From: a virus
Length of the DNA stretch: 60,230 bases
Direction: 5' to 3' (one strand)
IMG/VR virus record: IMGVR_UViG_3300046683_000059
Location: 1 to 60,230 of that record
The notes below the pieces were generated by a model. That model did not search any database and was not told the origin of the DNA. It saw only the letters and a program-made list of their open reading frames with translations. A program made the position numbers and the translations under genes. Position 1 is the first letter of the stretch. Each line of letters starts with the position of its first letter. Shown in pieces: positions 42,719-53,113 of this stretch.

Positions 42719-43654
42719 TCAGCTAAAGCGGGCATAAAGTGCTGCAACACCTTTCGGGTACAGTACTTTAAAGCCATACACCGCTAAACCTTGATAGTAG
42801 CGGTCCCATGAGTCTTTATCTTCAATTACGCGCGTTTGGTCAATCTGTGCAGCAAACGCAGTTGCCATCTTAACACCGGCAATAACTTGATAGCAGTTCG
42901 CACTAACAGCCGCATCAAAGAACGGTGGTAAGAAGTTAGAAATATAGATATTAAATCCGGCAACATTGGGCGGCAAACGCCCGTTAATCATCGGAGAAAT
43001 ATCCATACCGGTTAAATACGCAGCGCGTAAGTCACTATTCAAGAGCGTAGTATATGCAATAGCTGGCATCACTACATAGCGGTTCTCTCGCGGCGCACAC
43101 TGTTCATCTAAAACACCATGCAGGTAAGTAAGCACCTGATTAATGTTAGACGATGTAACAGCTACCGGATTACCTGTAGCTCCAAGATTATACGCATGAG
43201 ATACATAACCCGCAGACGTACCCGCATTATCTAAGTCTACATCCATATAAACGGATGCAAACAAAGACGTATCAATTGCTTGCGCTAACCGATACGCAGC
43301 ACGCTTCAGGAAACTCTCACGCCAAGACGGCCAATTACAAATTTGCTTCTCATCAATCTGACTAATGACCATACTAAAGTCTTTAGCCTTATCAATAACA
43401 AGTGTAGTTGGCTCACTATCAATCGTATCATGTACAATCGTGCCACCTTTCTCGTAGTCACGAATGGTAACTTCAGGCTCACGCCAGAACGTTACTTGGT
43501 CACCACATTTTTCAATAGTACCACTATATTCTGTAGTACTAATTTCACCATAGACACTAGAGCAATAAAACAACTCCAGCAAGTCCATACTGAACATCGG
43601 TGATATAAGGTTACCACTATATTGAGGGTAACTAGATGCTACGGCAACGGCCAT
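42719..43654 (-). CDS. Major capsid protein (311 aa)
   Basis: Located just after the scaffold-like gene and before the terminator. The chain has HK97-fold features: a charged strand region (GDQVTFWREPEVTIRDYEKG), a helix with RLAQAIDTSLFASVYM, and the RYVVMPAIAYTTLL and GFKVLYPKGVAALYARF segments near the end. It has more G+C-ending codons than neighbours, as expected for an abundant protein. Confidence 0.85.
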   Translation of the reverse strand: MAVAVASSYPQYSGNLISPMFSMDLLELFYCSSVYGEISTTEYSGTIEKCGDQVTFWREPEVTIRDYEKGGTIVHDTIDSEPTTLVIDKAKDFSMVISQIDEKQICNWPSWRESFLKRAAYRLAQAIDTSLFASVYMDVDLDNAGTSAGYVSHAYNLGATGNPVAVTSSNINQVLTYLHGVLDEQCAPRENRYVVMPAIAYTTLLNSDLRAAYLTGMDISPMINGRLPPNVAGFNIYISNFLPPFFDAAVSANCYQVIAGVKMATAFAAQIDQTRVIEDKDSWDRYYQGLAVYGFKVLYPKGVAALYARFS

Positions 43655-43664
43655 GATTTAGTCC

Positions 43665-44633
43665 TCATGCATTAAAATCAATTCGACCTTCTGCCTCAGC
43701 TTCTTTAAACAGTTTATCCCACTCATCGCGTACTTGCTTAGTAATTTTGCCTTTCACAAAATCATCACTGACCTTTTTACGGTCAGATAATTTAAGCATC
43801 GGCTTTCGACTCCCGTTTAAATTTACAGGAGGAGCGCCACCGCCAAGATTAGGAGTAACCATTGCAGCTAAGGCATCCTTAGAGGGTTTAAAACCCCCAA
43901 AAATTTCAACTATGGTATCTAAATCCCGATCCACATGTGCCTGCGCTAACATGTCATAGACAGTCTTGCGCGAGTATGGAGCTTTTGTAGCAATATACTG
44001 TTTCCATTCATCACTTGCGACTATATCATCGAAGTGTTTAATCCTAGATTTTACGTGCGACATAAACTGTTCTTCACTGGTCGATGTTAGATCAGTTTGA
44101 ACACGAGTATTTGCTTCACGTAACTCTTTCAATTCTTTTTTAATATCTGCCATAGCGGCAGAAGTTTCACCTTTTGCTATCTTACGGGCTATCTTGGTGA
44201 TTACACCTTGAGATTCGCCATATGTTGCTAACTCTTCTTCCGTTAAATCATCAGGATCAGGAATCGCCGGTGGTGGCGGTAGGGCTTCGCGTACCTCCTT
44301 TAATTCCTTCTCTAATCTTTCACGTTCTGCTTTCTCTCTTTTCAGAGTCGGTTCTAAACTATCAATAACACCCTGCAAAGACTTCCATCTTTGCTCGTTT
44401 TTCTGCGCTTCCGCTTTCCACTGCTGTTCTAACGTAAGCTCCGGTTTTGTCTCTACTGGAGCCGGTGTTGGTTCTGGTATTGGAGTTACTACAGGTGGTT
44501 TAGCCGCTGGACCATCCATATGTGGAATAACTACTTCTTTCGGTTGCACAACTTCAGCCGGTGGTGTTTCACCAGCTAGTTGTGCTCTTAAAATCTCTCG
44601 CTTTTGAACCATTGCTTGCGGTAAACCCGGCAT
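43665..44633 (-). CDS. Scaffolding protein (322 aa)
   Basis: Immediately upstream of the capsid gene. Residues 1-80 are Pro/Val/Glu-rich. Residues about 80-200 are a long charged coiled coil (LKREKAERERLEKELKEVRE), and the C-terminal part ends in basic helices (SDRKKVSDDFVKGKITK). This acidic, coiled, disordered pattern before the capsid gene is typical of scaffolds that shape the prohead and then leave it. Confidence 0.75.
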   Translation of the reverse strand: MPGLPQAMVQKREILRAQLAGETPPAEVVQPKEVVIPHMDGPAAKPPVVTPIPEPTPAPVETKPELTLEQQWKAEAQKNEQRWKSLQGVIDSLEPTLKREKAERERLEKELKEVREALPPPPAIPDPDDLTEEELATYGESQGVITKIARKIAKGETSAAMADIKKELKELREANTRVQTDLTSTSEEQFMSHVKSRIKHFDDIVASDEWKQYIATKAPYSRKTVYDMLAQAHVDRDLDTIVEIFGGFKPSKDALAAMVTPNLGGGAPPVNLNGSRKPMLKLSDRKKVSDDFVKGKITKQVRDEWDKLFKEAEAEGRIDFNA

Positions 44634-44635
44634 GT

Positions 44636-44857
44636 CTATTCTCCACTAGGCTCTTTAGCTTTAAGAGCCTCTAGTAATGAATCAATTTCCAATGCCCTAC
44701 CTTTAATTTCTAAAAAATTTTCAGGTAAAGCACGCCTAAACGCATCATTTAACTGTTGCTCTCTCTCACGTAGTATTTCTGCCAAAAGTTCAGCAAAATT
44801 AGATCGAGCAAAATGCTCTATCTTTCTTGCTTGATTTGGCGTAATGCGGTATTTCAT
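44636..44857 (-). CDS. Small helical protein (73 aa)
   Basis: Start at ATG 44857 overlapping the previous stop (ATGA). One long amphipathic helix (FARSNFAELLAEILREREQQ). It sits just before the scaffold. Function unknown. Confidence 0.55.
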   Translation of the reverse strand: MKYRITPNQARKIEHFARSNFAELLAEILREREQQLNDAFRRALPENFLEIKGRALEIDSLLEALKAKEPSGE

Positions 44858-45063
44858 CCGCAGGTTGCACAACCGGCAGACTTCTTACTGTTACGCTGTT
44901 CATTAGCACCGGGATTCTTACCTAAGAAAGAACCACCCGATTTAGCACCACCAACAGTACCACCAAAACCACCCTTCCAAATCTTGGAAGTATCACCACG
45001 CGCCTGTGGTGTCCACATAGAACTACCACTTGTTGAGGCATTTGGCATTAGACCCTTACCCAT
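44854..45063 (-). CDS. Small Gly/Ser-rich protein with C-terminal CATCG (69 aa)
   Basis: Follows GAGGAG. The protein is mostly Gly, Ser and Lys (GGFGGTVGGAKSGGSFLGKN) and ends GCATCG, a C-x2-C. Such small proteins often occur next to portal and scaffold genes in podoviruses, of unknown role. A GAGCGAAAGCTC hairpin lies in the leader (45084-45095). Confidence 0.55.
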   Translation of the reverse strand: MGKGLMPNASTSGSSMWTPQARGDTSKIWKGGFGGTVGGAKSGGSFLGKNPGANEQRNSKKSAGCATCG

Positions 45064-45097
45064 TTCATTTACTCCTCAGTTATGAGCTTTCGCTCGG

Positions 45098-46609
45098 TTA
45101 ATGAATATTAACAGATGTAATAACTTTTTTATAGCATCTATTAGGTGCACTATATATTGTAATTCCCGGCCACATAGCTAATGGCTCTAAATACGTTTGA
45201 CAATTATCACCATTATAATGATATGCTGGTAACGCCGGAATCATAACACCACCACCAACACTAGGGTCTACTGTATTAATAAAATACTGAGTAGCTGGTC
45301 TACAGAATAATGGTCCCGGCGGTCCTACTGTAGCTACTGTATGATCGCTCATCATATGAAACGATGCAGTAAACGTAAATACATCAAGTGATGTATATAG
45401 TAAAGGTATACTTCCTAATTTAGTATTTCCCCCTTCAAAAATTAATTTTCCATATCCACCAAATGCTCCAAGTAAATAACCCGGATTCACTGTTCCTGTT
45501 TGTCCAACATCAATATTAACACCCCTAAAACTTATATGTCCATTAACACCAATAGAATAACCAACTGGTACATAAACACCCCCACCATCAGTTGGTAATA
45601 CCAACGTAATTTTTATTGTTGGGAAATTGATTTCTCTACATAAATATGGTACAACATTTGTTCCATTCGCATTATTATAAGCAGTAATAGCATCAATTGC
45701 TGGATCATTATATGGTGCAAATGTAATTTGCTTGTCACTTATATTTAAAGGAGTAGTAAGATTTAGCGCCGCTTGTGTTGTCATACCACCAATAACATCA
45801 ATAGGAGTTGCAGGGGTTCCAGTATATGCTGTAGTAACCGTACTAAATATGTCTCCAGCACGTAAAAATATAACAGCTATAGTTCTATCAGGAATACGAG
45901 ATATAGCAAATTGTATAGTTTGTAATGGAGTTGTTGAATCAGTACCTAAATTAGCATCATTTCCTACCATACTAGATACATATTGATAAGCATATTTACC
46001 CGCATCTATACCATAATATAAACCTTCCGGTCCATATTCATCTGTATTTGGATCAATACCGGGATCATCTGGAATAGTGGGAGAATGTCTAACTTGCAAA
46101 AGATTACTATCCAAATTAGACTTCTTTAAGTATACTCTAACTTGATTTTCTACCATTTCAACATGTGTTGTTTCCGTATCTACAAACTCCAACATTCCAT
46201 TAGCTATAGCAAAAGCACTTAATCCAAATGACCATAAGCCTAAACCGGATTCATGGTAAGCACACGTAGTAACACCCAATCCATCCGAAAGCTGGAATGT
46301 ATACTTACCGGTCATATCAATGACCAACACATTATTCCTATTTGATAACTGTACATGCCGTCCATTTAAAACCATAGGAGCAGCGTAATTTTTACCATCT
46401 CTTTCGGTAGTAACTGTACAAACAGTAATAGTACTGGCATCATTCAAAAATCCATACGCTTTTACAATTATAGCTGTCTCAGATACGTCAATAATATGAG
46501 ACATTAAATTCTTACTACCGGCATGAAAAATCGCATTGGGGGGCTGGTTCTCAGTCCCCTGCGGATCAACCGGTGTATTAAAAATAGGTATGCCAGTACT
46601 GATTTTCAT
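45098..46609 (-). CDS. Tail spike or head-fibre protein, beta-helix-like (503 aa)
   Basis: Residues 1-190 form a beta-rich N-terminal domain. From about 200 (KYAYQYVSSMVGNDANLGTD, then TPLQTIQFAISRIPDRT) it has the opening of right-handed beta-helix spike domains: a GNDAN-type turn and a long Q-x2-I-x2-A helix-like start. Receptor or exopolysaccharide binding is likely; depolymerase activity cannot be decided from sequence. Confidence 0.6.
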   Translation of the reverse strand: MKISTGIPIFNTPVDPQGTENQPPNAIFHAGSKNLMSHIIDVSETAIIVKAYGFLNDASTITVCTVTTERDGKNYAAPMVLNGRHVQLSNRNNVLVIDMTGKYTFQLSDGLGVTTCAYHESGLGLWSFGLSAFAIANGMLEFVDTETTHVEMVENQVRVYLKKSNLDSNLLQVRHSPTIPDDPGIDPNTDEYGPEGLYYGIDAGKYAYQYVSSMVGNDANLGTDSTTPLQTIQFAISRIPDRTIAVIFLRAGDIFSTVTTAYTGTPATPIDVIGGMTTQAALNLTTPLNISDKQITFAPYNDPAIDAITAYNNANGTNVVPYLCREINFPTIKITLVLPTDGGGVYVPVGYSIGVNGHISFRGVNIDVGQTGTVNPGYLLGAFGGYGKLIFEGGNTKLGSIPLLYTSLDVFTFTASFHMMSDHTVATVGPPGPLFCRPATQYFINTVDPSVGGGVMIPALPAYHYNGDNCQTYLEPLAMWPGITIYSAPNRCYKKVITSVNIH

Positions 46610-46618
46610 GTCTTATCC

Positions 46619-46978
46619 TTAAACAATTTCAGCTTTAACTAATAAATTCCAACTACCAATCGTAATTGCTGCCGCTGCATTAGTTGAAGGATTAATAAGT
46701 GTTGGAATAGTAACAGTAAGTGCTACTGTAATATTAACATTATTAAAGCTTACTGAAGCCGATGCAGGAGCAACAAAACTAACTCTGTCACCTACTGCAT
46801 ATCCTATATCTGCAACAGTACATCTAAGTTCTAACCATACCTGTTTCGGACGTACTCCAAGTCCATGAGGAATTACCGTTGTAGTAGTAACTGCATATAC
46901 ATATTCATCTGTATAATATGAGTTTTCCGGTGCTGCATTTTCACGCCCGGTTTGACCTACTTTTACTAATGCTGGCAT
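46619..46978 (-). CDS. Small beta-rich structural protein (119 aa)
   Basis: Between the spike and the portal genes. Val/Thr/Ala-rich strands (VITVALTVTIP-like pattern near residues 80-92) suggest a small beta-sandwich attached to fibre or head. No family recognised. Confidence 0.5.
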   Translation of the reverse strand: MPALVKVGQTGRENAAPENSYYTDEYVYAVTTTTVIPHGLGVRPKQVWLELRCTVADIGYAVGDRVSFVAPASASVSFNNVNITVALTVTIPTLINPSTNAAAAITIGSWNLLVKAEIV

Positions 46979-47008
46979 TTCAATTTACTCCTCTCTACGG
47001 TTGTTGAA

Positions 47009-49138
47009 CTACGACCCTGAAGGCATGTTGACTGGTGTCTGACTCCCTGCCCCGCTAGGCGGCGCGGTTGGGGCTGTAGGCGACGGCAAGCCCCCCGGCG
47101 TGCTTGGGACAGCGGATCGAGCGTCGAGCTTAGGCGCGCTGCTGGAGCCTGTTAGCATGGCATTAGCCGATGAAGGACTACCACCCGCCATACCTTGTAT
47201 TAACTGCGCTATCATCTGTGGATTACCACCTACAGAACCTAGACTTGTTAAAAGCGCACTTAGTTTATCTGGATTAGGTATAATCTCATCCACTGGTAAA
47301 CCAGTAGTCTTAAGCACTTCACGTAGTAAAATCTGCATACCTTCTGCTGGTACAAGTGGTGCAACACCCGGTTGCGGTATAGCATACGGAGCAAGTGCTT
47401 GTAATAGCTCAAGAGTTTTAGCTTGTGCCAACTCGCGTTGCAGAAGTCCAGTAGCGCCACGCGCAATAACTTGAACATCTGCTTTAATATCTGGATCATC
47501 ATCAAATCGCATATTCATGTTATAATAGAACGTTATTACATCTTCTATAACATCACGATCCAAATTTAAAATACTATTCTTAATACCCTTAGCAGCATTA
47601 GCCATTAACATGCTAAGACCGCCCATTGTACGACCAGCACCCTGTGCTTGCATATTACCCATTATATACGGCGGAACACCACTTAAATCATCCGCTATTT
47701 GACTAAATTTATCCCATACTTGTAATAATTCCGGTACTACTGTGGGTATAACAAACCAACGATAAGCAGGATTACCCTTACCTGTTGGGTCTGTTTCCAC
47801 ATGATATAGTTTATATGGGAATACTTCATCTGGTATTTCTCCAGCAGTTAAACGATCTACATCAACTTCACCTACTGGACCAGACGAATAACTCATATTA
47901 CGTACAATAGACCGCGCAGCAGAGTTAACTACTCTCTGCGTATCTCGTAATATGTCTGCTAAACCTTCGCCCCATAACGCGCCCGGTACTTTAACAAACG
48001 ACGATGAGAATATAGGACGTGCTTGTAATGGATACGGATTAATAACCGCTTTAACAGTGTAGTTATTGATCGTCCAAATCTCACATTCATATTGTGCCTC
48101 CGGGTCTTTTACTAATATATTACGTTCTATAAGATACTTGCCCGGTATTTTACCATTATAAATGATTAAATCTAAAGTCTTTCGATCTAAAGTAGGCGTA
48201 AATGTGTCTTGAAGAAACTTTCTTTGATAATCCGGCCTTAGTTGTTCTTCAAAACCAGTATTAGCATATTTTTCTAATACCGTTCTAATAGTCTCATCAT
48301 TAAATCCTTGTAGTCCAAGACACAAATGTAATTCATCCATCTGTATCTTACGACGTTCTATAAAGAACCGTCCATTCTGTGGAGTAGTACTCTCCATAGA
48401 TGGATATGCATCAAATGGGCTTATTCTCCGAGATACATAAATTGTATCAACTTTTTCAACAACTTTCTTACCATTCCATTCTAGTCTTCTTTTATTCTCT
48501 ATAACCGGCGCTCGCATAAAAGCCGCTGGAAACGTACAAAAATCTTGTATAAACTCTGCAAACGCTGGACGCCAATCACCTTCTAATAACTGATCTTCTA
48601 TTTTTAATTCCATTCCATCACAAGCAGACTTAGCTTTTTCTCTAGCATATTTTAAAGCTGCGTCTTTAAGCTGTTTCGCTCTAGCACGTAAATCTTCTGG
48701 TACACCTGATTGCTGTAACTCTAATTCCAGAGCGTCTACAACTTGCTCTTTCATCCACGGCGGAAGTTCTGGAATTGGAGTAGGAGATAACGTCCAAGGT
48801 TTATCTATCGCACTAAGTAAAATGTCATTAATCCAACTTTCAGCAGCGCGACACTTAAGAGCAGTAAGACCAATATATACATCAATCGCACCAACAAGTC
48901 CTGCGTCTTCTGGATCATATACATACCGTCTTGCTCTTAATGCCCGTAAAAGCCGTTCTTCTACCCCCGATACCCGGCGATACATTTCTGCTTCAATGAA
49001 AGCACTTCTTACATAACGAGCTAAATCATCTTGTATCTCCTCTTGCATTACCGGCGCTACCGGTGTTGCCAATGGTGACACGCCTCCCGATGACGGAGAG
49101 GATGGCATGTAACTCATACCAGCAGTTGATAAGCTCAT
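47009..49138 (-). CDS. Portal protein (709 aa)
   Basis: P22-class length. [40 protein letters not shown] and the [20 protein letters not shown] segment (about residues 237-256) are typical of podovirus portals. The N-terminus is Ser/Pro-rich, and the last roughly 60 residues are disordered Pro/Gly/Ser, partly encoded by a GC-rich island (about 47035-47150). It makes the DNA channel at one capsid vertex and docks the terminase. ATGA coupling to the fibre gene. Confidence 0.8.
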   Translation of the reverse strand: MSLSTAGMSYMPSSPSSGGVSPLATPVAPVMQEEIQDDLARYVRSAFIEAEMYRRVSGVEERLLRALRARRYVYDPEDAGLVGAIDVYIGLTALKCRAAESWINDILLSAIDKPWTLSPTPIPELPPWMKEQVVDALELELQQSGVPEDLRARAKQLKDAALKYAREKAKSACDGMELKIEDQLLEGDWRPAFAEFIQDFCTFPAAFMRAPVIENKRRLEWNGKKVVEKVDTIYVSRRISPFDAYPSMESTTPQNGRFFIERRKIQMDELHLCLGLQGFNDETIRTVLEKYANTGFEEQLRPDYQRKFLQDTFTPTLDRKTLDLIIYNGKIPGKYLIERNILVKDPEAQYECEIWTINNYTVKAVINPYPLQARPIFSSSFVKVPGALWGEGLADILRDTQRVVNSAARSIVRNMSYSSGPVGEVDVDRLTAGEIPDEVFPYKLYHVETDPTGKGNPAYRWFVIPTVVPELLQVWDKFSQIADDLSGVPPYIMGNMQAQGAGRTMGGLSMLMANAAKGIKNSILNLDRDVIEDVITFYYNMNMRFDDDPDIKADVQVIARGATGLLQRELAQAKTLELLQALAPYAIPQPGVAPLVPAEGMQILLREVLKTTGLPVDEIIPNPDKLSALLTSLGSVGGNPQMIAQLIQGMAGGSPSSANAMLTGSSSAPKLDARSAVPSTPGGLPSPTAPTAPPSGAGSQTPVNMPSGS

Positions 49139-50412
49139 TGGTTATTACATCCGCCTATATAATAAAAAATAGCATTGCCATCCCAAAAAAATCTAAATAT
49201 CGAATTCTTTCCTGCAATTAAAGTAACTCCCGGTTGTCCATGAACACTTGCCGGAAACGTTGGAAGACCCGCAACACCTGCATAAACATTAAGAGTAAGT
49301 ATAGCAGGATAAAGCGGAGGACTAAACGTAAAAGTAAGCGCAGCACTATTATTTGGAGCAACAGCTTGAATACTACCATTACCCCAAGCAATATTACTTG
49401 TTGTTGTAGTTATACCATTATCATAGAATTGATAAAGTAAATTAGAAAGTAAAACATCAGTAAACGTTTTCCGTCCAGAAGGCAATACTTGATTACCGGA
49501 AATAATTACACCACCAAAAGTTGCACTTGCTGGTTGTAAAGTAAGAACTGTTCCTGCTATTGATGCACCACCAGCGTTTGGAGTAGCACCAATATTAGCA
49601 ACACTACTAATTCCACCACCTGTACCTGAAAAATTCGCTGCCGTCAAATTACCGGGAATAATGAGATTTCCCGCTGTATCCACCCTCATTACAAGTGTAC
49701 CACCAGCCCCCGGATCATATGCACTATCGCTATGCACACCACCACTATACCATGCAAAATTCGCTCCACTACGACTATAATACACACCACCTTGAACACC
49801 TATACCATAAGAAGTCGCATACAAATTCACCATCTGGCGGGTTGCTGCACCAAAACTTAAGGTACTTGGTACACCAATAGTTACATTACCATAAAAAGTT
49901 TTATCACCTCCAATAGCTTGAGCTACAGCAGTTAAAACACCGGGAAGAAGATTATTTGCCGGTTGTAAAGTAAATACACCACTAACAAGTGTTGCAGCAT
50001 TCGCATTTGGCGCATTACCTACAGCAGCGAGACTCGCAACACCAGTAGCGCCAGTAGCACCGGTGGCACCTGTAGGACCAGTAGTACCTGTAGCACCAGT
50101 AGGTCCAGCACCAGTAGCCCCGGTAGGCCCAGTAGGCCCAATAGAACCAGTTGTACCTGTAGCACCTGTTGCCCCCTGTAAACCTATTCCTGTAGCTCCT
50201 GTAGCTCCTGTTGGACCTTGTACGCCTATTCCGGTAGCGCCTGTAGGCCCGGTAGCACCTATTCCCGTTGCGCCTGTAGCTCCTGTTGGACCCGGTAAGC
50301 CTATGCCTGTAGCTCCTGTTGGACCCGTTGGTCCTGCGCCGGTAGCTCCCGTTGCGCCCGTTGCTCCGGTCGCACCTACACCAACAGCAGGGAGCGCAGA
50401 ACTACTACCCAT
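49135..50412 (-). CDS. Collagen-like tail fibre (425 aa)
   Basis: Residues about 10-128 are continuous Gly-x-Thr/Pro triplets ([18 protein letters not shown]), a collagen-like triple helix. A beta-rich globular region follows, with repeated [14 protein letters not shown] and [14 protein letters not shown] segments. It ends in a compact knob with aromatics ([16 protein letters not shown]). Such trimeric fibres hold receptor-binding heads away from the virion. Confidence 0.75.
   Translation of the reverse strand: MGSSSALPAVGVGATGATGATGATGAGPTGPTGATGIGLPGPTGATGATGIGATGPTGATGIGVQGPTGATGATGIGLQGATGATGTTGSIGPTGPTGATGAGPTGATGTTGPTGATGATGATGVASLAAVGNAPNANAATLVSGVFTLQPANNLLPGVLTAVAQAIGGDKTFYGNVTIGVPSTLSFGAATRQMVNLYATSYGIGVQGGVYYSRSGANFAWYSGGVHSDSAYDPGAGGTLVMRVDTAGNLIIPGNLTAANFSGTGGGISSVANIGATPNAGGASIAGTVLTLQPASATFGGVIISGNQVLPSGRKTFTDVLLSNLLYQFYDNGITTTTSNIAWGNGSIQAVAPNNSAALTFTFSPPLYPAILTLNVYAGVAGLPTFPASVHGQPGVTLIAGKNSIFRFFWDGNAIFYYIGGCNNQ
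50030..50395. repeat. GC-rich triplet repeat encoding collagen-like region
   Basis: About 350 bases of near-repeats built on minus-strand GGNCCNACNGG and GGNGCNACNGG units. It contrasts sharply with AT-rich flanks and is prone to length change by recombination while keeping frame. Confidence 0.8.
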
Positions 50413-50681
50413 TATGGTTGTAACACCACATAATCAATGCCTATTAGAGTATGTCCACTAGGTGGCACTGTACTAGGCGCACCTACTGTAACCCAAGACT
50501 CTTCTACTCCTCCTGCTACATACCAACCACGATTTTTATATTTATAGACTGGCGCAGTAGTGACTGTAGAGATAGGAATTAAATAACAGTTTTCTCTACA
50601 AAAATTAGCTTCGCTACTAGACATTTGCGACATAGTAGCATTAGAACCTGCATCTTGTAAATAGCAATCTCTAAGAGTCAC
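50412..50681 (-). CDS. Small fibre-cassette protein (89 aa)
   Basis: Coupled to genes on both sides. It carries several cysteines and a beta-rich C-terminus ([20 protein letters not shown]). Located between two fibre genes, so it may be a fibre connector or chaperone. No family recognised. Confidence 0.5.
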   Translation of the reverse strand: MTLRDCYLQDAGSNATMSQMSSSEANFCRENCYLIPISTVTTAPVYKYKNRGWYVAGGVEESWVTVGAPSTVPPSGHTLIGIDYVVLQP

Positions 50682-51682
50682 GATGTATTTATAGGTCCAT
50701 CATTCCAAGGAATTATCAAACCCTGTGCGCTAACTTGTATAAAATGTGCTGGTCCTGCTGCTGGATATCCGTCCCCCGGTGCTATAGCTGTCGATCCTAT
50801 CCACATATCTTGAAATACACCAATTCTACCTCTACCACCTACTGTACTTCCTACTGCTGCTACAGGAAATATATCCCATGTTCCACTTATTTCACTTTGT
50901 ATTGTAAGATTAGATTGAGATTCATATGACTGAGCAATTGTACAACTTACGCCATTTTGCGCTGTAATTCCCGCAAAATTCGCAATTCCAGTAGTATGAG
51001 CTAACGTAACTCCTGTATTCGCTGCTCCCGGCGTACCAAGTGTTAAAAAGTTTAATTTATCAAAAGCCCAAAAATATTGCATGTTACCAACTGCAAACAT
51101 AACAACTCTAGTACACTGACCATCTGTAGATTGCATAACAGACCAACGCGATGCAAAATCAACAGCTACATTTATCCATGCACTACCACCTGAACCACCA
51201 TTTAAGAGAGTATAACCACTATCAGTTCCAGTTGGATCATTAAGAGTAGTTCCGCCTGTATATCCAGCAGCACAAGAACCAACTCTAAAACTATTAGGCG
51301 AACCACCACTTAATGGATTACATGATAGAAGAACATGATAATTAGGTATACTTGGATTTCTTAAAACTATCCATGAATGAGCACCACCCGGTTGATTCCA
51401 TACTAAATTAGCATCTGTTACCCAACGATCTACTCCATCTAAAGCAGCAGCAACACTATTAGAACTTCCAACAACCACCCAAGGACTTAGCGCAAAACCA
51501 AGCATTGCATTTTTAACTGCTCGTAACTGCGCTCTTATAGATGCTAAAACAGTTCCTTGAGCAACAATAGGGTTATTAACATTAAACTGCCACGTTTTAC
51601 TAAAAATTGGAGCCGCTAATAGAGATGGACTAGGCGGAATAATTAGCTTTTTATCCGGTACAATAATCTTACGGGTAACCAT
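50678..51682 (-). CDS. Tail fibre/structural protein (334 aa)
   Basis: I take ATG 51682 (TAATG with the upstream stop); GTG 51703 is an alternative. A beta-sandwich-like body rich in Trp, Gly and Ser (DRWVTDANLVWNQPGG, SGGSAWINVAVDFASRWSVM) resembles lectin-like or appended fibre domains. Likely part of a host-recognition complex. Confidence 0.55.
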   Translation of the reverse strand: MVTRKIIVPDKKLIIPPSPSLLAAPIFSKTWQFNVNNPIVAQGTVLASIRAQLRAVKNAMLGFALSPWVVVGSSNSVAAALDGVDRWVTDANLVWNQPGGAHSWIVLRNPSIPNYHVLLSCNPLSGGSPNSFRVGSCAAGYTGGTTLNDPTGTDSGYTLLNGGSGGSAWINVAVDFASRWSVMQSTDGQCTRVVMFAVGNMQYFWAFDKLNFLTLGTPGAANTGVTLAHTTGIANFAGITAQNGVSCTIAQSYESQSNLTIQSEISGTWDIFPVAAVGSTVGGRGRIGVFQDMWIGSTAIAPGDGYPAAGPAHFIQVSAQGLIIPWNDGPINTS

Positions 51683-52653
51683 TACGGCTGTATCTCCAAC
51701 CACGATCCACGGTTAGTTACTTGGTCACCAGCCGTAGTAATCCAACAACGTGTAGTAAATATACCTGCAACTGCCCCCGGTCTAAATGCTGTAGATACAT
51801 CTACAGTTACTAGAGTAGCATTTAATCCAGCAGTTGTAGGCGTACTAGCTATAATCACTGGTGATCCTGCCCCGGTTTCACGTAATAAATCTCCACCTAC
51901 TAAGTTTGCCCCGTTTGTTGTCTCTAATAACATGCAAAGCTTAACTATAGACGCTGAACCTAATCCCCAACTAGCATCATTCGGATCAAAATATTTAGAC
52001 CCTAACGCAAGTTTAGTTGTAGCATCATACTTTGAAGACTGTGTTGAATCACTAAAGGTAAAAGGATATTTTCTCGGAACTGGCGCGGCTGATACAGTCA
52101 AGCCACGCATGTTAAAAAAGTAACCGCTGTTCGGATAATCAGCCCATATAAGCGGTTTGGATACTTGTCCCGGTGTTATGGGTTCTGTAAGTGTAAGCGC
52201 TCCCGGTGTTATTGGGCTTAAAAAGTAAACAGAATTAGGCGTTAAGCCTGTAAAGACAAGTAAAGTAGGATCAATGTAACCACCATAACAAATAGTAAAC
52301 GTATTAGCATCTATTACGGCTACTACTATTCCTACTACTTCAGCGTTTACTGCATTATTAGCTTGTGCTTTTGTGTAAGTACCAGCACCACTTAATCTAA
52401 CAACATTACCTACCAGTAATCCATGTGCTGTCTGTATTATATTCTCTACAAAATCAGTACCACTACCCCCGCTACCACCCCCTCCACCTGTAGTTCCTTT
52501 AACTGTTCCTGTTATAGTTGTCCCACCAGTGGATAGGTGTGACAACATATTAAGAATAAAATTAACAGACGCACCATCATTTAAACCTCTAAAATTAAAA
52601 TTACCCTGCCCATTGGGAGCTACAAACCCCTCTAAAATAAGATTGAGAGACAT
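51682..52653 (-). CDS. Tail fibre with HGL-x-VG / YFLSP module (323 aa)
   Basis: After a Gly-rich hinge (residues 57-66), HGLLVGNVVRLSGAGTYTKA, GIVVAVIDANTFTICYGGYI and NSVYFLSPITPGALT (about 78-170) match a module common in phage tail fibres and appendages. A C-terminal beta domain follows. Role: receptor-binding structure. Confidence 0.65.
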   Translation of the reverse strand: MSLNLILEGFVAPNGQGNFNFRGLNDGASVNFILNMLSHLSTGGTTITGTVKGTTGGGGGSGGSGTDFVENIIQTAHGLLVGNVVRLSGAGTYTKAQANNAVNAEVVGIVVAVIDANTFTICYGGYIDPTLLVFTGLTPNSVYFLSPITPGALTLTEPITPGQVSKPLIWADYPNSGYFFNMRGLTVSAAPVPRKYPFTFSDSTQSSKYDATTKLALGSKYFDPNDASWGLGSASIVKLCMLLETTNGANLVGGDLLRETGAGSPVIIASTPTTAGLNATLVTVDVSTAFRPGAVAGIFTTRCWITTAGDQVTNRGSWLEIQP

Positions 52654-52952
52654 TATCTTTGCTTAACATTCACATACACACCGCAAAGACCAGCAGTAAC
52701 TGTCTTATCAAATACGTAAAATGTACCACCTTGAAGATATAAAGATGGAACAGTGGCAGTCAGTTTAATAGCAACACCCGCAGCATCTGTAAGCACTTTA
52801 TTTGTTGACCCCGCTACAACTGAAATATTTACTACTTCTGCGGTTGCTAAATTATCTGCACTTACATGAAACCCATCACATCCCCTTGCATCAAATACAG
52901 GAGACGTTTTAGCCGCAGTCTGTGGTGAAATATAAGCAAAGTCAGCAGACAT
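52653..52952 (-). CDS. Small beta-rich virion protein (99 aa)
   Basis: Overlaps both neighbours by one base or a few. A single beta-domain (VVNISVVAGSTNKVL, FYVFDKTVTAGLCGVYVNV). Similar small proteins accompany fibre cassettes. No family recognised. Confidence 0.5.
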   Translation of the reverse strand: MSADFAYISPQTAAKTSPVFDARGCDGFHVSADNLATAEVVNISVVAGSTNKVLTDAAGVAIKLTATVPSLYLQGGTFYVFDKTVTAGLCGVYVNVKQR

Positions 52953-53104
52953 TATTTTACCCTCTTGAGACGTGGATTTTTCGCTTTAGCTGCCGCACTT
53001 GCTCCCCTTGTCTTTGCCGCTAAAATTGCACCGGGATTTTTTACCCCCGATTGCTTCGCTATCTTTGCTTCTACCGCTTTAAAACCCGGATGCGCCTTAG
53101 CCAC
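52952..53104 (-). CDS. Small basic phage protein, KAHPGFK family (50 aa)
   Basis: GTG start at 53104 with AGGAG upstream (minus strand). It reads AKAHPGFKAVEAKIAKQSGV and ends ASAAAKAKNPRLKRVK. The A-K-x-HPGFK opening and ASAAAK-x-NPxLK ending are recurrent in small phage proteins beside late genes. It is strongly basic, perhaps DNA-binding or virion-internal. The stop overlaps the next gene (TAATG). Confidence 0.65.
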   Translation of the reverse strand: MAKAHPGFKAVEAKIAKQSGVKNPGAILAAKTRGASAAAKAKNPRLKRVK

Positions 53105-53113
53105 AACACTCTC

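Noticed and set aside
50063-50461. Plus-strand 132-residue PVAPVGP-rich frame
   Set aside because: It is the antisense shadow of the collagen-like repeat of the minus-strand fibre gene.
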